Below, piece by piece: positions 1 to 9,281 of a stretch of 64,000 bases of DNA. Made by a program: the position numbers and the translations under genes. The DNA is from Thermocatellispora tengchongensis (GTDB lineage Bacteria > Actinomycetota > Actinomycetes > Streptosporangiales > Streptosporangiaceae). The notes below the pieces were generated by a model. It had not been told where the DNA came from, made no database searches, and saw only the letters and a list, made by a program, of their open reading frames with translations. Each line of letters starts with the position of its first letter. The first letter of the stretch is position 1. The DNA lies in the NCBI RefSeq assembly GCF_014202315.1, contig NZ_JACHGN010000008.1:291342-355341 (forward strand). Direction: 5' to 3'.

Positions 1-311
1 ATCGCGAACACATGGCTGAGCCCGTCGGCGGTCCGCACCTTGCGGGGCTCGCGGTAGCCGACCCCCGCGTTGTGGATCACCGCGTCGAAGCGGCCGTGGT
101 CGTTCGCCTGCCGCGCCACCGACCGCACCTGCTCGATGCTGGACAGGTCGCCGGTGAGCGCGCCGGCGGCGCCGGGGGCGGCGGCGCGGGCATCGGCCGC
201 CCGCTCCCGGTTCCTGGCGTGCAGGACGACCTCGTGTCGCTGCTCGATGAGCAGCCGCGCGGTCATCAGGCCGAGCCCGTCGGCCGACCCGGTTATGAGG
301 ATACGTGCCAT
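1..311 (-). CDS. SDR-family NAD(P)-dependent oxidoreductase, 3' end cut by window edge
   Basis: Read on the minus strand from the ATG at 311, an open frame of 103 codons runs off the left edge. The protein opens with a Rossmann nucleotide-binding loop (ITGSADGLGL, residues 6-15), then GDLSS at about 54 and the NAG motif at 81-83, all in the right places for a short-chain dehydrogenase. The catalytic YxxxK lies outside the window, so activity cannot be judged and the substrate is unknown. The gene is divergent from the LysR regulator at 459, a common arrangement in which the regulator controls the reductase. Seen: motifs and orientation. Inferred: the regulatory link. Confidence 0.85.
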   Translation of the reverse strand, partial: MARILITGSADGLGLMTARLLIEQRHEVVLHARNRERAADARAAAPGAAGALTGDLSSIEQVRSVARQANDHGRFDAVIHNAGVGYREPRKVRTADGLSHVFA

Positions 312-458
312 GGAACTCCTTGGTTCGTCGATCCGGCCGGGACGATCGGTTCCCCGCCCGTTGCCACGATGCGGGCGGACGGGACGGCTCGTCCAAGACC
401 CTTCGTTCCGCCTGCCATACCCTTAGGGCATCACCGCAGGAGGAAGTGGGGGCCGGCC

Positions 459-1322
459 GTGGAGTTGGACCTGAGGAAGGTGCGCTATTTCGTCGCCGTC
501 GCCGAGCACCGGAACTTCAGCCGCGCCGCCGAGGCACTGCACATCGCGCAGCCCGTACTGTCGCGCCAGATCCGCGCGCTGGAGCACGAACTGAAGGCGC
601 GGCTGTTCGACCGCGACAACCGGGGCACGCGGCTCACGCCGGCCGGCGAGGCACTGCTGGAGGACGCGCGTCCCCTGCTGCAGGCCGCGGACGCGGCACG
701 CCGCCGGGTCCGTGACGTGGCCGCCGGTCGGCGCACCTTCACCATCGGGTTCGCGCCCGGCCTGATCATCACACCCGCCGTCCGCGAGCTCTCCCGCCGC
801 CACCCGGACCTGTCGGTGGAGATGTCGCGGACCGACTGGCTCGACCAGAGCGACGCCATCCGGGAGGGCCGGGTGGACGTCGGTTATCTGCGGCTGCCCG
901 CCGACCGGCATGGCCTGGCCGTCGAGCCGCTGCTCAGTGAGCCGCGCGTGGTCATGCTCCCGGCCGACCACCGGCTCGCCGGCAAGGAGGCGGTCACGGT
1001 CGCCGACCTCGCCGCCGAGCACCTGCTCCAGGATCCCGACGACGTGCCCGAATGGCGCGATGTCGCCCTCGAACCGCAGGAACCGGGGCAGGCGGCCCCG
1101 CCGCTGCGGACCGTGGAGGAAAAGCTCGAACACATCGCCGCCGGCAACGGTGTCGTGGTACTCCCGAAGTCCGTCGCGGCCTTCTACACCCGCCCTGACA
1201 TCACCCACGTGCCCGTCCACGACATCGCGCCCAGCCGCGTCTGCCTCGCCTGGGACGCCTCCCGGCGCAGCCCGCTCATCCGCGAGTACGTCGAGATCGT
1301 CCTTGAGGCGGCACGTTCGTAG
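459..1322 (+). CDS. LysR-family transcriptional regulator
   Basis: A 287-aa protein with an N-terminal winged helix-turn-helix (about residues 5-64, including SRAAEALHIAQPVLSRQIRA) and a C-terminal periplasmic-binding-like effector domain (about 88-280). The frame stays open far upstream, but the LysR homology begins at the GTG at 459. AGGAGG lies at 438-443, 15 nt upstream, which is rather long spacing, so the start is likely but not certain. Members activate or repress adjacent genes in response to a small molecule. The divergent SDR gene at 311 is the obvious target. No clear T-N11-A dyad was picked out in the 147-bp gap. Confidence 0.9.
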   Translation: MELDLRKVRYFVAVAEHRNFSRAAEALHIAQPVLSRQIRALEHELKARLFDRDNRGTRLTPAGEALLEDARPLLQAADAARRRVRDVAAGRRTFTIGFAPGLIITPAVRELSRRHPDLSVEMSRTDWLDQSDAIREGRVDVGYLRLPADRHGLAVEPLLSEPRVVMLPADHRLAGKEAVTVADLAAEHLLQDPDDVPEWRDVALEPQEPGQAAPPLRTVEEKLEHIAAGNGVVVLPKSVAAFYTRPDITHVPVHDIAPSRVCLAWDASRRSPLIREYVEIVLEAARS

Positions 1323-1471
1323 GGGGCCGCGCTCGGCCGGTCAGGGCCCTTGGCGTGCGCGTGCCTGCGGGGGCCTGCCGGTCAACGCGCCCGGGCCATA
1401 CGGGCGGCTCATCGGAGTGCCGGCAAGAACTGTGCGATGAGCCGCCAAGCCAGTCCTGAGCCGAGATTTCC

Positions 1472-2389
1472 TCACCCCAGCAAGCTGCGGGCCTCCATTA
1501 TCATCTCAAGCCCGCTCCTGTAGTCGCCGTTGTCCGGCCCGGTGACGATGCGGTCGGCGCCCGCGGCCTCGTAGGCGGCGAAGATCTCGGCGAGCTCCGC
1601 CGGAGATGATGCCACCATGGGGACCTTCGCCGCCGTCTCCGGCGGCATCTTGTGTGTTCGGATGAGGTCGCGTACGAAGGAGTCCCTGACAGCGCGGGCC
1701 GACTCGTCGTCTCCCACGATGAGGTGCGCGCCCACGGTGACGCTCGGCGCGGGCACGGCGCGCTCCTCGGCCAGCTCGCGCAGCCTCGCGACGGCCGGGC
1801 GTAGGTCGTCGGGGGAGATGAGGGAGGGGAACCATCCGCCGTACTCCACCGCCCGCCGCATCGCGACCGGGGAGTTGCCGCCGACCAGGACGGGCGGCAT
1901 CGGCGCCGCCGGGGCGAGCGTCAGCGGTGGCGAGCCGGGGACGATCTCGGTCGGCTTTCCGGACAGCAGATGGGGCAGCATCCGCAGGGTGGCGTCGGTT
2001 CTGGCGCCTCGCTCCCTGCCCGGCACCCCGACCGCGTGCCAGAACGGTGAGTCGGGGAACCCGCCGGAGCCGACTCCGAGAAGCAGCCGACCCTCCGACA
2101 GCACGTGAAGTGTCGCGATCTGGGTGGCCACCCAGGCGGGGGAGCGCAGCGGGAGGGTGAGGACGCTGAACCCCAGGCGGACGCGCTCGGTGCTTGCCGC
2201 GGCGGCGGCCAGCGTGAGGGCGGCCTCCAAGGCGGGCGTCCCGTCCCCGATGATCAGGTCTGGGACCCAGAGGGACTCGAACCCCAGCTCTTCGATGAGG
2301 CGCGCGGCCGTGGGGACCGGCATGCGCCGGGGGTCTTCGAGCTCGTCCATGGCCATGGGCAGTCCAGTGCCGATCTTGAGTTCGGACAT
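1472..2389 (-). CDS. LLM-class (luciferase-like) F420-type oxidoreductase
   Basis: A 305-aa single-domain TIM-barrel protein of the bacterial luciferase/LLM family. Typical segments are visible: a start ELKIGTGLPM, the strand ERVRLGFSVLTLPLRSP near residue 75, and GRLLLGVGSGG about 25 residues later. In actinomycetes this subgroup usually uses coenzyme F420, but cofactor and substrate are inference. The start was moved seven codons in from the longest frame to the ATG at 2389, which has GGGAG just upstream and follows a good promoter (2399-2426). It stands alone, with tandem two-component genes upstream on the same strand. Confidence 0.88.
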   Translation of the reverse strand: MSELKIGTGLPMAMDELEDPRRMPVPTAARLIEELGFESLWVPDLIIGDGTPALEAALTLAAAAASTERVRLGFSVLTLPLRSPAWVATQIATLHVLSEGRLLLGVGSGGFPDSPFWHAVGVPGRERGARTDATLRMLPHLLSGKPTEIVPGSPPLTLAPAAPMPPVLVGGNSPVAMRRAVEYGGWFPSLISPDDLRPAVARLRELAEERAVPAPSVTVGAHLIVGDDESARAVRDSFVRDLIRTHKMPPETAAKVPMVASSPAELAEIFAAYEAAGADRIVTGPDNGDYRSGLEMIMEARSLLG

Positions 2390-2398
2390 GCTCCCACC

Positions 2399-2426
2399 CT
2401 GATACCTCAACTAAGGTTCATGTCAA
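2399..2426 (-). promoter_or_regulatory. sigma70-type promoter of the LLM oxidoreductase
   Basis: On the minus strand a perfect TTGACA (-35, 2426-2421) is separated by 16 nt from TATCAG (-10, 2404-2399). The -10 ends 9 nt before the ATG at 2389, so the transcript would have almost no leader. A consensus -35 is unusual in such GC-rich DNA. Confidence 0.55.
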
Positions 2427-2456
2427 GAGGTGTGACTCGGGCAGGCGGAGCTCTGC

Positions 2457-3173
2457 CTAGCCGGTGGAATACCCGCTTGGAGCCGTGCGCGGAGGCGTCC
2501 GGCGCGATGGCGCCGCCGGAAGGAGCCGCTGATTGTTCAGGTAGGCCAGCACGGCAAGTACCCGCCGGTGCGTACCGGTGTCCGTCGCGGACAGGCCGAG
2601 CTTGGCGAAGATGCTGCCGACGTGCTTGTGCACCGAGCTCTCCACGATGAACAGCCGCTTGGCGATGGCGGCGTTGTCGCAGCCCTCGGCCATCAACGCC
2701 AGCACCTCCCGCTCCCGGGGGCTGAGCGTGTCGATCGGGTCGTCACGGCGGTGGGTGAGCAACTGGGCGACCACCTCTGGGTCCATGACGGTACCGCCGG
2801 CGGCCACGCGGTGCAGTGCGTCCAGGAACTCCTCCACCCGGCTGATGCGGTCCTTCAGCAGGTAGCCCACCCCGCCCTGGCCATCCGACAGCAGCTTGCT
2901 CGCGTACAACATCTCCACATACTGCGACAGCACCAGAACCGGCAGGTCAGGACGGGTCTGCCGGGCGGCGAGGGCGGCGCGGATGCCCTCGTGGCGGAAC
3001 GACGGCGGCAGCCGCACGTCCACGATCGTGACGTCGGGACGGTGCCGATCCACCGCGTGGAGGAACCCGTCCTCGTCGGCCACCGTGGCCGCCACCTCCA
3101 GACCGGCCCGGGTCAAGAGCAGTTGCAACCCCTCGGCCAGTAGCACGTTGTCCTCGGCGATCACGACCCGCAT
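2457..3173 (-). CDS. NarL/LuxR-family response regulator
   Basis: A 238-aa DNA-binding response regulator. The receiver domain (about 1-120) has the acidic pair E7/D8, the phospho-acceptor D52 (TIVDVRLPP) and the conserved K107 (YLLKD). A LuxR-type helix-turn-helix occupies about 150-210 (SPREREVLALMAEG). The longest frame has 43 more codons at the front, but receiver homology starts at the ATG at 3173. That start overlaps the 3' end of the upstream histidine kinase by 13 nt, so the two are translationally coupled partners. If the kinase really is frameshifted, this regulator may be an orphan. Targets are unknown; the CPBP protease gene at 4580 is the nearest divergent candidate. Confidence 0.93.
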   Translation of the reverse strand: MRVVIAEDNVLLAEGLQLLLTRAGLEVAATVADEDGFLHAVDRHRPDVTIVDVRLPPSFRHEGIRAALAARQTRPDLPVLVLSQYVEMLYASKLLSDGQGGVGYLLKDRISRVEEFLDALHRVAAGGTVMDPEVVAQLLTHRRDDPIDTLSPREREVLALMAEGCDNAAIAKRLFIVESSVHKHVGSIFAKLGLSATDTGTHRRVLAVLAYLNNQRLLPAAPSRRTPPRTAPSGYSTG

Positions 3174-4406
3174 GGCAGCTCCACGGTGATCGAGGTCGGC
3201 CCACCCGGTGGGCTGTCGATGTGGACTGTCCCGTCCAGCGCCGCCACCCGCTGCTGGATGCCGGTCAGGCCGCTGCCACGGGACCGGTCGGCTCCTCCGC
3301 ACCCGTCATCGGTGATGATCGCGCGCAACCAGCCGTCGCTCTGCCAGACCGAGACCGTGGCGGCGCCCGCCTGGCTGTGCCTGGCGACATTGGCCAGCGC
3401 CTCGGAGATGGCGAAATAGGCGGCGGCCTCCACGGCGGCCGGCGGCGTGCCCAGCTCGCCCAGTTCGATCCGGGTGGGCACGGGCGACTGCGCGGCCAGC
3501 GCGTGTATCGCGCCGGCCAACCCCAAATCGGTCAAAACCGGCGGATACATGGTGCGGATGATTGCCCGCAGCTCCCGCATGGCCGCCTCGGCGCCGTCGT
3601 GGGCCTCCCGGATGAGCCGGGCGACGCTGCCCTGGTCGCCGGCCAGTTCCTGTTTGACGATGCCCAGGCGCACGGCGATGGCCACCAACCGCGCCTGGGT
3701 GCCGTCATGCAGGTCCCGTTCGATCCGGGCGAGCTCGGCACCGTGGGCGTCGAGAGCGCCGGCCCGGGTCTGGGCGAGCACCTCGACCCGCTCGGCAAGC
3801 TGCTCGACGGCCGAGGAGCCCAGCAGAGCCCGCGTCAGGCGCGCGTGGCCCCGGGCCAGCGGCCGGACCCCCACCAACGCCAGCACCAGCATCAGCACCA
3901 GGTTGAGCGATCCCAGCCCGATCGCTGCCCCAGCTGGTCAGCGGGACCCCGATCAGCAGGTGCAGCGGACGGTCGGAAGCCCACCAGAAGAACATCGACC
4001 AGACCGTGACCGCCGGGCCGGCCACCACGGTCACGGCCAGGGCCGCCATCGGCAGGCCGATGACGATGTGAGTGACGGTCCACGCCAGCTCGCGCCAGGT
4101 CATCGGGTCGCTGAGCACCTGCCGCAACCGAGCCCCGACGCCGCCGCGCAACGGCCGGTAACGGGCGGGGACCGGTACGGCCAGGATGCCCCCGGCCAAC
4201 CGCCGATGCACATCTGCCCATCGCCGCAACACCAGCAGGGTCCACGGCAGAACCAGCAGCCCCAAACCGGCCACCACCGTGCTCATCCCGGCCAGCACCA
4301 CCGCCCACAGCAGCAGGAAGCTCAGCACGACCGATGGGAGCGCCCAAAGCAGGTACCCCAGTTCCCGCCACCTTGGCGCCCCTCGTCGCCATAACCATCC
4401 CACCAT
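3161..4406 (-). pseudogene. NarL-type sensor histidine kinase with an apparent +1 frameshift
   Basis: Two overlapping minus-strand frames together make one kinase. The first starts at the ATG at 4406 (GAGGG just upstream) and encodes about 158 residues with several membrane helices, like the putative-sensor domain of this kinase family. The second continues from about 3928 with GSLNLVLMLVLALVG, then a HisKA_3 dimerization helix with the H-box RIERDLHDGTQARL and an HATPase domain (ISEALANVARHS, GSGLTGIQQR). Removing one G from the four-G run at 3928-3931 joins them seamlessly. It is either a true frameshift mutation or a homopolymer sequencing error. It overlaps the downstream response regulator by 13 nt. 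Confidence 0.8.
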
Positions 4407-4579
4407 CGATGTCCCTCACGATCGCCGGCAGCTCCAGGCGCCAGTCTGCCCCGCGACCGTACGCCTGCGCAGTGCGGCCAACTGCACCTTTGCGACGGGC
4501 GCCTGCGCGGTGTCCCCTCTCCGCCGGCCGCCGTAACTTTCCCGGCGACACCTGACCCGTAGAGAAGGGCACTTGTCCG

Positions 4580-5611
4580 ATGCGCCAACCAGAGACGCAC
4601 TCCGCGCCCGTGCCAGCCGAAGATTCGAAGGCACAGGCGGCCCCCGCCGTCGGTCCGATGGCGCCGGTGGACCCCGCCGTCCCGGTCGCCGGTCCGATGG
4701 CGCCGGCGGACCCCGCCGTCCCGGCCGAAGTGCCGTGGCGGGAGATCATGGTCTACCTGGCCATCGCCTTCGGCGCCTCCTGGGTGCTGTGGGCTCCGAT
4801 CGTGTTCGGCTGGATCGCCCCCGGAACCGGCCTGGCGGGCACGGACGCCGGACCCGTCGCGCTCGCGGTGGCGGCCGGCTCCATGCTGGCCCCGTCCATC
4901 GCCGTGCTCACGGTGGTCCGGTGGGTCCGCCGGCCGGTCAGCATCCCGCTCTCGACCGGCCTGGCGCCGCTGGGCCCGCGTGGCCGGCTCATCGGCCACT
5001 GCCTGCTGGCGCTGGTGATGTTCCCGGCCCTGGGCGTGTTGACACTGGTGCTCGGATCGATGCTGGGCCGCTACCACTTCGACCTGACCGGACTGTCAGG
5101 GATGCGTACGGCCCTGCAGCTCGGTCCCGACGCCCCGGTGGCCGGACCGGCGCTGGCCACCGCGCTGCTGATGTTCCTTCCCGGCCTGCCGCTGATGTTC
5201 GGTGAGGAGTGGGGCTGGCGCGGCTACCTGGAACCACGGCTGCAGCCGCTCGGCATCGTGCCGATGGTCGCCATCAGCGGGTTCGTCTGGGGCATCTGGC
5301 ACCTGCCGGCGGCGTTCGTCGCCGGCCGCGACCCCGCCGTCTGGCTGCCCGCCTACGTCATCGACTGCACGCTCATCGGCGCGCTGCTGTGCTGGCTGCG
5401 ACTGCGTACCCGGACGATCTGGCCCGCGGTGCTGGGACACGCCGCGATCTCCGGCTTTCCCGTCCCCGTGCTCGCCGCCTGGCTGGCCGACGCGGACCGG
5501 CCCTATGACGAGTTCGCGGTCGAGTCGCTCGGCGGCTGGGTGAGCTGGATCCTGAAGGCCGTCCTCGTCATCGTGCTCATCGTGACCGGCCGCTTCCGGC
5601 CGCTCCGGTAA
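4580..5611 (+). CDS. CPBP-family intramembrane metalloprotease
   Basis: A 343-aa multi-pass membrane protein of the CPBP (CAAX protease/bacteriocin-processing, formerly Abi) family. The active-site elements are present: EExxxR in GEEWGWRGYL (E209, E210, R214), H241 in WGIWHLPAAF and H287 in LGHAAISG. About seven hydrophobic helices run from residue 55 to the end. The N-terminus is an unusual Pro/Ala-rich stretch with two copies of a 14-residue repeat (GPMAPVDPAVPV-like, residues 25-50), probably cytoplasmic and disordered. The start at 4580 is set by GAAGGG ten bases upstream. It is divergent from the kinase/regulator pair. The substrate is unknown. Confidence 0.9.
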   Translation: MRQPETHSAPVPAEDSKAQAAPAVGPMAPVDPAVPVAGPMAPADPAVPAEVPWREIMVYLAIAFGASWVLWAPIVFGWIAPGTGLAGTDAGPVALAVAAGSMLAPSIAVLTVVRWVRRPVSIPLSTGLAPLGPRGRLIGHCLLALVMFPALGVLTLVLGSMLGRYHFDLTGLSGMRTALQLGPDAPVAGPALATALLMFLPGLPLMFGEEWGWRGYLEPRLQPLGIVPMVAISGFVWGIWHLPAAFVAGRDPAVWLPAYVIDCTLIGALLCWLRLRTRTIWPAVLGHAAISGFPVPVLAAWLADADRPYDEFAVESLGGWVSWILKAVLVIVLIVTGRFRPLR

Positions 5612-5955
5612 CCCGCACCGCCCAGCAGCGGGTGCTCGCGGCCACCTTCGCCACCGCGTCGGACGCCACCGCCCCGCCGCAATCCCAACAGCACCGTCTG
5701 TACGAGAGTGCGGCACGCGCCGGGGCTGCGCGGCGGCCAGGTCACCTTCGGCCAGGACGTCACACTCGACGAGGTGCGGTTCATGCGACCTGCGGGTCAG
5801 CGGATCGATCAAGCTCACACCGGGCGGCCACGCCACCGCCACACTTCGCCCAGCACATCCAGCGCATTCACGCCCTATCCGCGCCATGCCGCCGTCGCGT
5901 GCCTATCCACGCCATGGGCAGGCACGCGACGGCCGAGCCCTCGAATACTGAGACC
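5612..5955. other. 344-bp intergenic region with a long inverted repeat
   Basis: No convincing gene was found. A short plus-strand frame from about 5708 has coding-like third positions for some 40 codons (VTFGQDVTLDEVRF) and could be a gene remnant, but I recognise no family. The right end holds the 13-bp inverted repeat listed separately. Confidence 0.5.
5891..5933. repeat. 13-bp perfect inverted repeat before the MBL gene
   Basis: GCCGTCGCGTGCC (5891-5903) and its exact complement (5921-5933) flank a 17-nt spacer that ends 23 nt before the ATG at 5956. It could be an operator, or a hairpin ending CPBP transcription. There is no T-tract. Confidence 0.6.
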
Positions 5956-6858
5956 ATGAGTACGACCGCGACAACCTCGGCTCAGGCGCCGGGATTCGCA
6001 CGCACCAGCGTCGGCGCCATCACGGTGACCACCGTCTACGACGGAGCGCTGCCCATCTTCGCCGCCGACATGCACGGCGAGTCGCCGGAGCGGATCACCG
6101 TGCTGCTGGCGGACGGGTTCCTCCCTCCCGAGGGCGACCTTATGACGGCCGTGAACACCTTCCTCTTCCGGTCCGGCGGACGCACCGTGCTGGTCGATGC
6201 CGGCGCCGGCACCTCCCTGGGGCCAGGCACCGGCCATCTGCTGGACAACCTCCGCGCCGCCGGGCTCGTGCCGGAACAGGTCGATGACGTCCTCATCACG
6301 CACCTGCACCCCGATCATGCCTTCGGCCTGGTGACGGCGGACGGGGACGCGGCCTTCCCCTCGGCGACCGTGCACGTGGCGGCACTTGAGGCGCGACACT
6401 GGCTGGACGACGCCGTCGCTGCGAGCGCTGAGGGCGTGCAAGCGCAGATCCACCGGTGGGCCGCCCAGGCGCTGGCGCCCTATCGCGCCGGCGGCCGCCT
6501 GTCGACCTTCGCCTTCGGTGAGCAGCCGGTAGAGGGGATGACCGCGGTCGATCTCCACGGGCACACCCCGGGCCACAGCGGCTACTTGCTGGACGCTGAA
6601 GGGGAACACCTGCTGTTGTGGGGGGACACCATGCACAACCACACGGTTCAGATGCGCGCCCCGCATGTCGCGACGGCCATCGACAGTGATCGGCCGGGTG
6701 CCCGCGCCGCCCGCAAGCGCGTCTTGGAGGAGATCCGGACGCGGGCGTGGATGGTCGGCGGCGCGCATCTTCCCTTCCCCGGCATCGGACGGATCGGTTT
6801 CCGCGACGGTGAGGCCCGGTGGGTGCCCGCGCCGTACCGTCCCGTGGAGTCCGCATGA
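5956..6858 (+). CDS. MBL-fold metallo-hydrolase
   Basis: A 300-aa metallo-beta-lactamase-fold enzyme. The zinc motif THLHPDH is at residues 115-121, with later ligands in HGHTPGHSGY and LLWGDTMHNH. The family cleaves lactones, thioesters or phosphodiesters; this form (short N-terminal strand, MTAVNTFLF) resembles quorum-quenching lactonase-like or glyoxalase-II-like hydrolases, but the substrate cannot be read from sequence. The frame is open 108 codons further upstream, but homology and composition support the ATG at 5956. It stands alone, preceded by a 13-bp inverted repeat. Confidence 0.88.
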   Translation: MSTTATTSAQAPGFARTSVGAITVTTVYDGALPIFAADMHGESPERITVLLADGFLPPEGDLMTAVNTFLFRSGGRTVLVDAGAGTSLGPGTGHLLDNLRAAGLVPEQVDDVLITHLHPDHAFGLVTADGDAAFPSATVHVAALEARHWLDDAVAASAEGVQAQIHRWAAQALAPYRAGGRLSTFAFGEQPVEGMTAVDLHGHTPGHSGYLLDAEGEHLLLWGDTMHNHTVQMRAPHVATAIDSDRPGARAARKRVLEEIRTRAWMVGGAHLPFPGIGRIGFRDGEARWVPAPYRPVESA

Positions 6859-6997
6859 TCACCTGCACTGCCTCAGCCCAGCGGCACGCTCAGCGGGTTC
6901 CTGTGAACCGATGGACGGCCCGCTCACCCGTCCCGGACACCCCTGTCCCGGCGCGACCAGGCGGGGCCCGTGGGCGACGAGGGATGATGGAGGGGTG

Positions 6998-7855
6998 ATG
7001 GCCCGCAAGTCGTCGTCGGAGGAACTGGGTGAGTTCCTCCGGGCACGTCGTGCCGCGGTGACCCCGCAGGAGCTCGGCATCCAGCCCTCCTACGGGGACC
7101 GGCGCCGGGTGCCCGGCCTCAGGCGCGAGGAGCTCGCGGCGCTGGCCGGGCTCAGCACGACGTACTACACGCGCTTGGAGCAGGGCGAGAGCCATCAGGT
7201 CTCGGATGCGGTCCTGGACGCCATCGCACGGGCACTGAAGCTGTCACCTGACGAGCGCGCGCACCTCTACCGGCTGGCCCGGGCTCTCCCGCCGGTGCGG
7301 GGCACCGGTCACGAGGACCACGTCCGCGCTCCCATCCGCGACCTCATTGACAGCAGCCTGAGCGCCGTCGTGCTCGTCGGACGGCGCACCGACATCCTCG
7401 CGGGCAACCCACTCGGATACGCGCTGTGGAGCCTGACGACCGACGAGATCGCCGCCATCGGGACACCGCAGGCGCCGAACCAGGCGCGGCGGGTCTTCCT
7501 CGACCCGCGTTCTCGGGAGCTGTTCGCCGACTGGGAGCGGCAGGCCGAAGATCTCGCGTCCTACCTGCGGCTGGCCACCGCGGAACGGCCCGATGACCTC
7601 GCCCTCCACCAGCTCGTCTCCGAACTGGCCACCGGCAGCGACGACTTCGCGCGCCTGTGGCGCGACCACCCGGTACGTGATTGCCTGCACACCGTTCGCC
7701 GCTACCGCCATCCTGTGGTCGGAGAGCTGGAGCTGAACGAGGAGATCCTTCGCCTGCCCGACGATCCGGGACAGCGTCTGATCATCAGCGCGGCCAAGGC
7801 CGGCACCCACTCGGCCGACCGGCTCGCTCTTCTCGCGGCCCTCACGGCCGCCTGA
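6998..7855 (+). CDS. XRE-family regulator with MmyB-like ligand domain
   Basis: A 285-aa protein with an N-terminal helix-turn-helix (about 8-80; RREELAALAGLSTTYYTRLE) and a C-terminal MmyB-like domain of about 170 residues, the common actinomycete arrangement. Such regulators typically sit beside a reductase gene that they repress; here the NmrA-type reductase at 7924 follows on the same strand after 68 nt. The start chosen is the ATG at 6998, with GGAGG at 6989-6993; the GTG one codon earlier is too close to it. Seen: domains and neighbour. Inferred: control of the reductase. Confidence 0.92.
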   Translation: MARKSSSEELGEFLRARRAAVTPQELGIQPSYGDRRRVPGLRREELAALAGLSTTYYTRLEQGESHQVSDAVLDAIARALKLSPDERAHLYRLARALPPVRGTGHEDHVRAPIRDLIDSSLSAVVLVGRRTDILAGNPLGYALWSLTTDEIAAIGTPQAPNQARRVFLDPRSRELFADWERQAEDLASYLRLATAERPDDLALHQLVSELATGSDDFARLWRDHPVRDCLHTVRRYRHPVVGELELNEEILRLPDDPGQRLIISAAKAGTHSADRLALLAALTAA

Positions 7856-7923
7856 CCGACCGGCCGGCACACGGCCGGTCGTCAACGCACCACATGGCAC
7901 ACGTTTCCATACAAGGAACACTC

Positions 7924-8805
7924 ATGATCGTCGTCTCATCCGCCACCAGCAACACCGGTTCCGCCGTCGCTGAAGCGCTTCTCGCCACTGGTGAACAGGT
8001 TCGGGTGCTGGGCCGCAGCCGCGACCGCCTCCAGCGGTACGTGGACCGCGGCGCCGAAGCGGCCGAAGTCCGCACCGACGACCCCGGCAGCCTCCGCGAA
8101 GCCTTCGCCGACGCCCGCGCCGCTTTCGTCATGATCGCGCCCGGGATCATCCCCGGCAGTGATGACTTCCCCGCCCACCAGCGACGCGTGATCAGCGCTT
8201 ACCGCACAGCGCTCGACGGGCTCGATGACCTCACCCGGATCGTCAGTCTGAGCGGCTGGGCCGCGAATTATGACGGGGCCCGTGGCCCGGTGTGGGGGCT
8301 ACGCCCGCTGGAGGAAGCGCTGGACACCCTGACCGGTGTGGAAGTGACCCACCTGCGTCCCGGGTGGTTCATGGAGAACGCCCTGCCGATGATCGACGAG
8401 GTGCGCGCCACCGGCACCGCCCACGGACTCATTCCCGCCGACCTTCCCCTCCCGGCCATCGCCACGGCCGACATCGGCGCCGTTGCTGCCGACCTTCTTA
8501 CCGGGCGACGCAAGGCCGGCACCCGCACGCTCGAACTGCAAGGCCCCCGAGACATCACTCTCACCGAGGTCACCGCCGCGATCGGCAAGGCCCTCGGCCG
8601 GCGCGGGGCTCGCTACGAACGGATCGACTCCGCCACCATGCGCGCCAGCCTTCTGGCCGCGGGCTTCTCCCCGCACATGGCAGGCGGCACCACCGCCATG
8701 ACCCTTGACGTCGCCGAACGCCGGATCGCCATGATCCAACCGCGCAACGCCGAAACCGCGACACCCACGACCTTCGAGGAGTTCCTCGCCCGCGTCATCA
8801 ACTGA
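7924..8805 (+). CDS. NmrA-like NAD(P)-binding reductase / atypical SDR
   Basis: A 293-aa protein of the NmrA/TMR-type atypical SDR group. It begins with strand-loop-helix VVSSATSNTGSAVAEAL (the usual GxTGxxG with the first Gly changed) and continues with LGRSRDRL and LSGWAANYDG. There is no YxxxK catalytic pair, so it may be a redox sensor or a quinone/azo-type reductase. An ATG ten codons upstream (7894) is also in frame, but AAGGAA at 7911-7916 fits only the ATG at 7924. It probably forms an operon with the XRE regulator upstream. Confidence 0.87.
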   Translation: MIVVSSATSNTGSAVAEALLATGEQVRVLGRSRDRLQRYVDRGAEAAEVRTDDPGSLREAFADARAAFVMIAPGIIPGSDDFPAHQRRVISAYRTALDGLDDLTRIVSLSGWAANYDGARGPVWGLRPLEEALDTLTGVEVTHLRPGWFMENALPMIDEVRATGTAHGLIPADLPLPAIATADIGAVAADLLTGRRKAGTRTLELQGPRDITLTEVTAAIGKALGRRGARYERIDSATMRASLLAAGFSPHMAGGTTAMTLDVAERRIAMIQPRNAETATPTTFEEFLARVIN

Positions 8806-9281
8806 ACGCCCACAACACGCCACGACCACCGATCCCGGGCCCGGCTCGGGTTCGCCGAGGCCGCCTGCCGAGCGAGTCCGCACGGCGTACGCGGATGCGG
8901 CAGACCTACCGCGGCGATCCGCACGCCGAACTCGGACTCCCCGCCGCCGTAGATGCGGATGTCGGCCGCGACGCGTGCATGGGGCGGCGACGTCGCGGGT
9001 GTTGCCCATGCCGCCGTGATGATCCACACGCCCGGCGTGCCCACCGCCATCCCGTCTGGCCCGCCCAAGCCGGAGCGAGTGCCCGGCGAGACGGGCGGCC
9101 CAACGGGTGGGATGACCCCAGGTCACCGAGATGAGGGGGCTTGAGCGTGGCGTTGAACGCCCCGGCCGCGGCCCCCGGCAGGCCGGTCCCCCGGGCCGCG
9201 ACACCGCTGCGGTACCGCGCGTGTATGCCGGGACAACATCGGCTGCAGCGCCCAGCAACTCGGGGATGTTCATGTGCTCGT
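8806..9281. other. 476-bp intergenic region, nothing identified
   Basis: The gap between the convergent reductase and PucR genes contains only short frames with inconsistent third-position bias. A minus-strand stretch around 9040-8880 (VWIITAAWATP, DIRIYGGGESEFGVRI) looks faintly protein-like and could be an old gene fragment, but it matches no family I know. Confidence 0.45.

Noticed and set aside
8953-9144. Short ORFs on both strands in the 8.8-9.3 kb gap
   Set aside because: Weak codon bias and no recognisable domain; possibly old remnants but not supportable.
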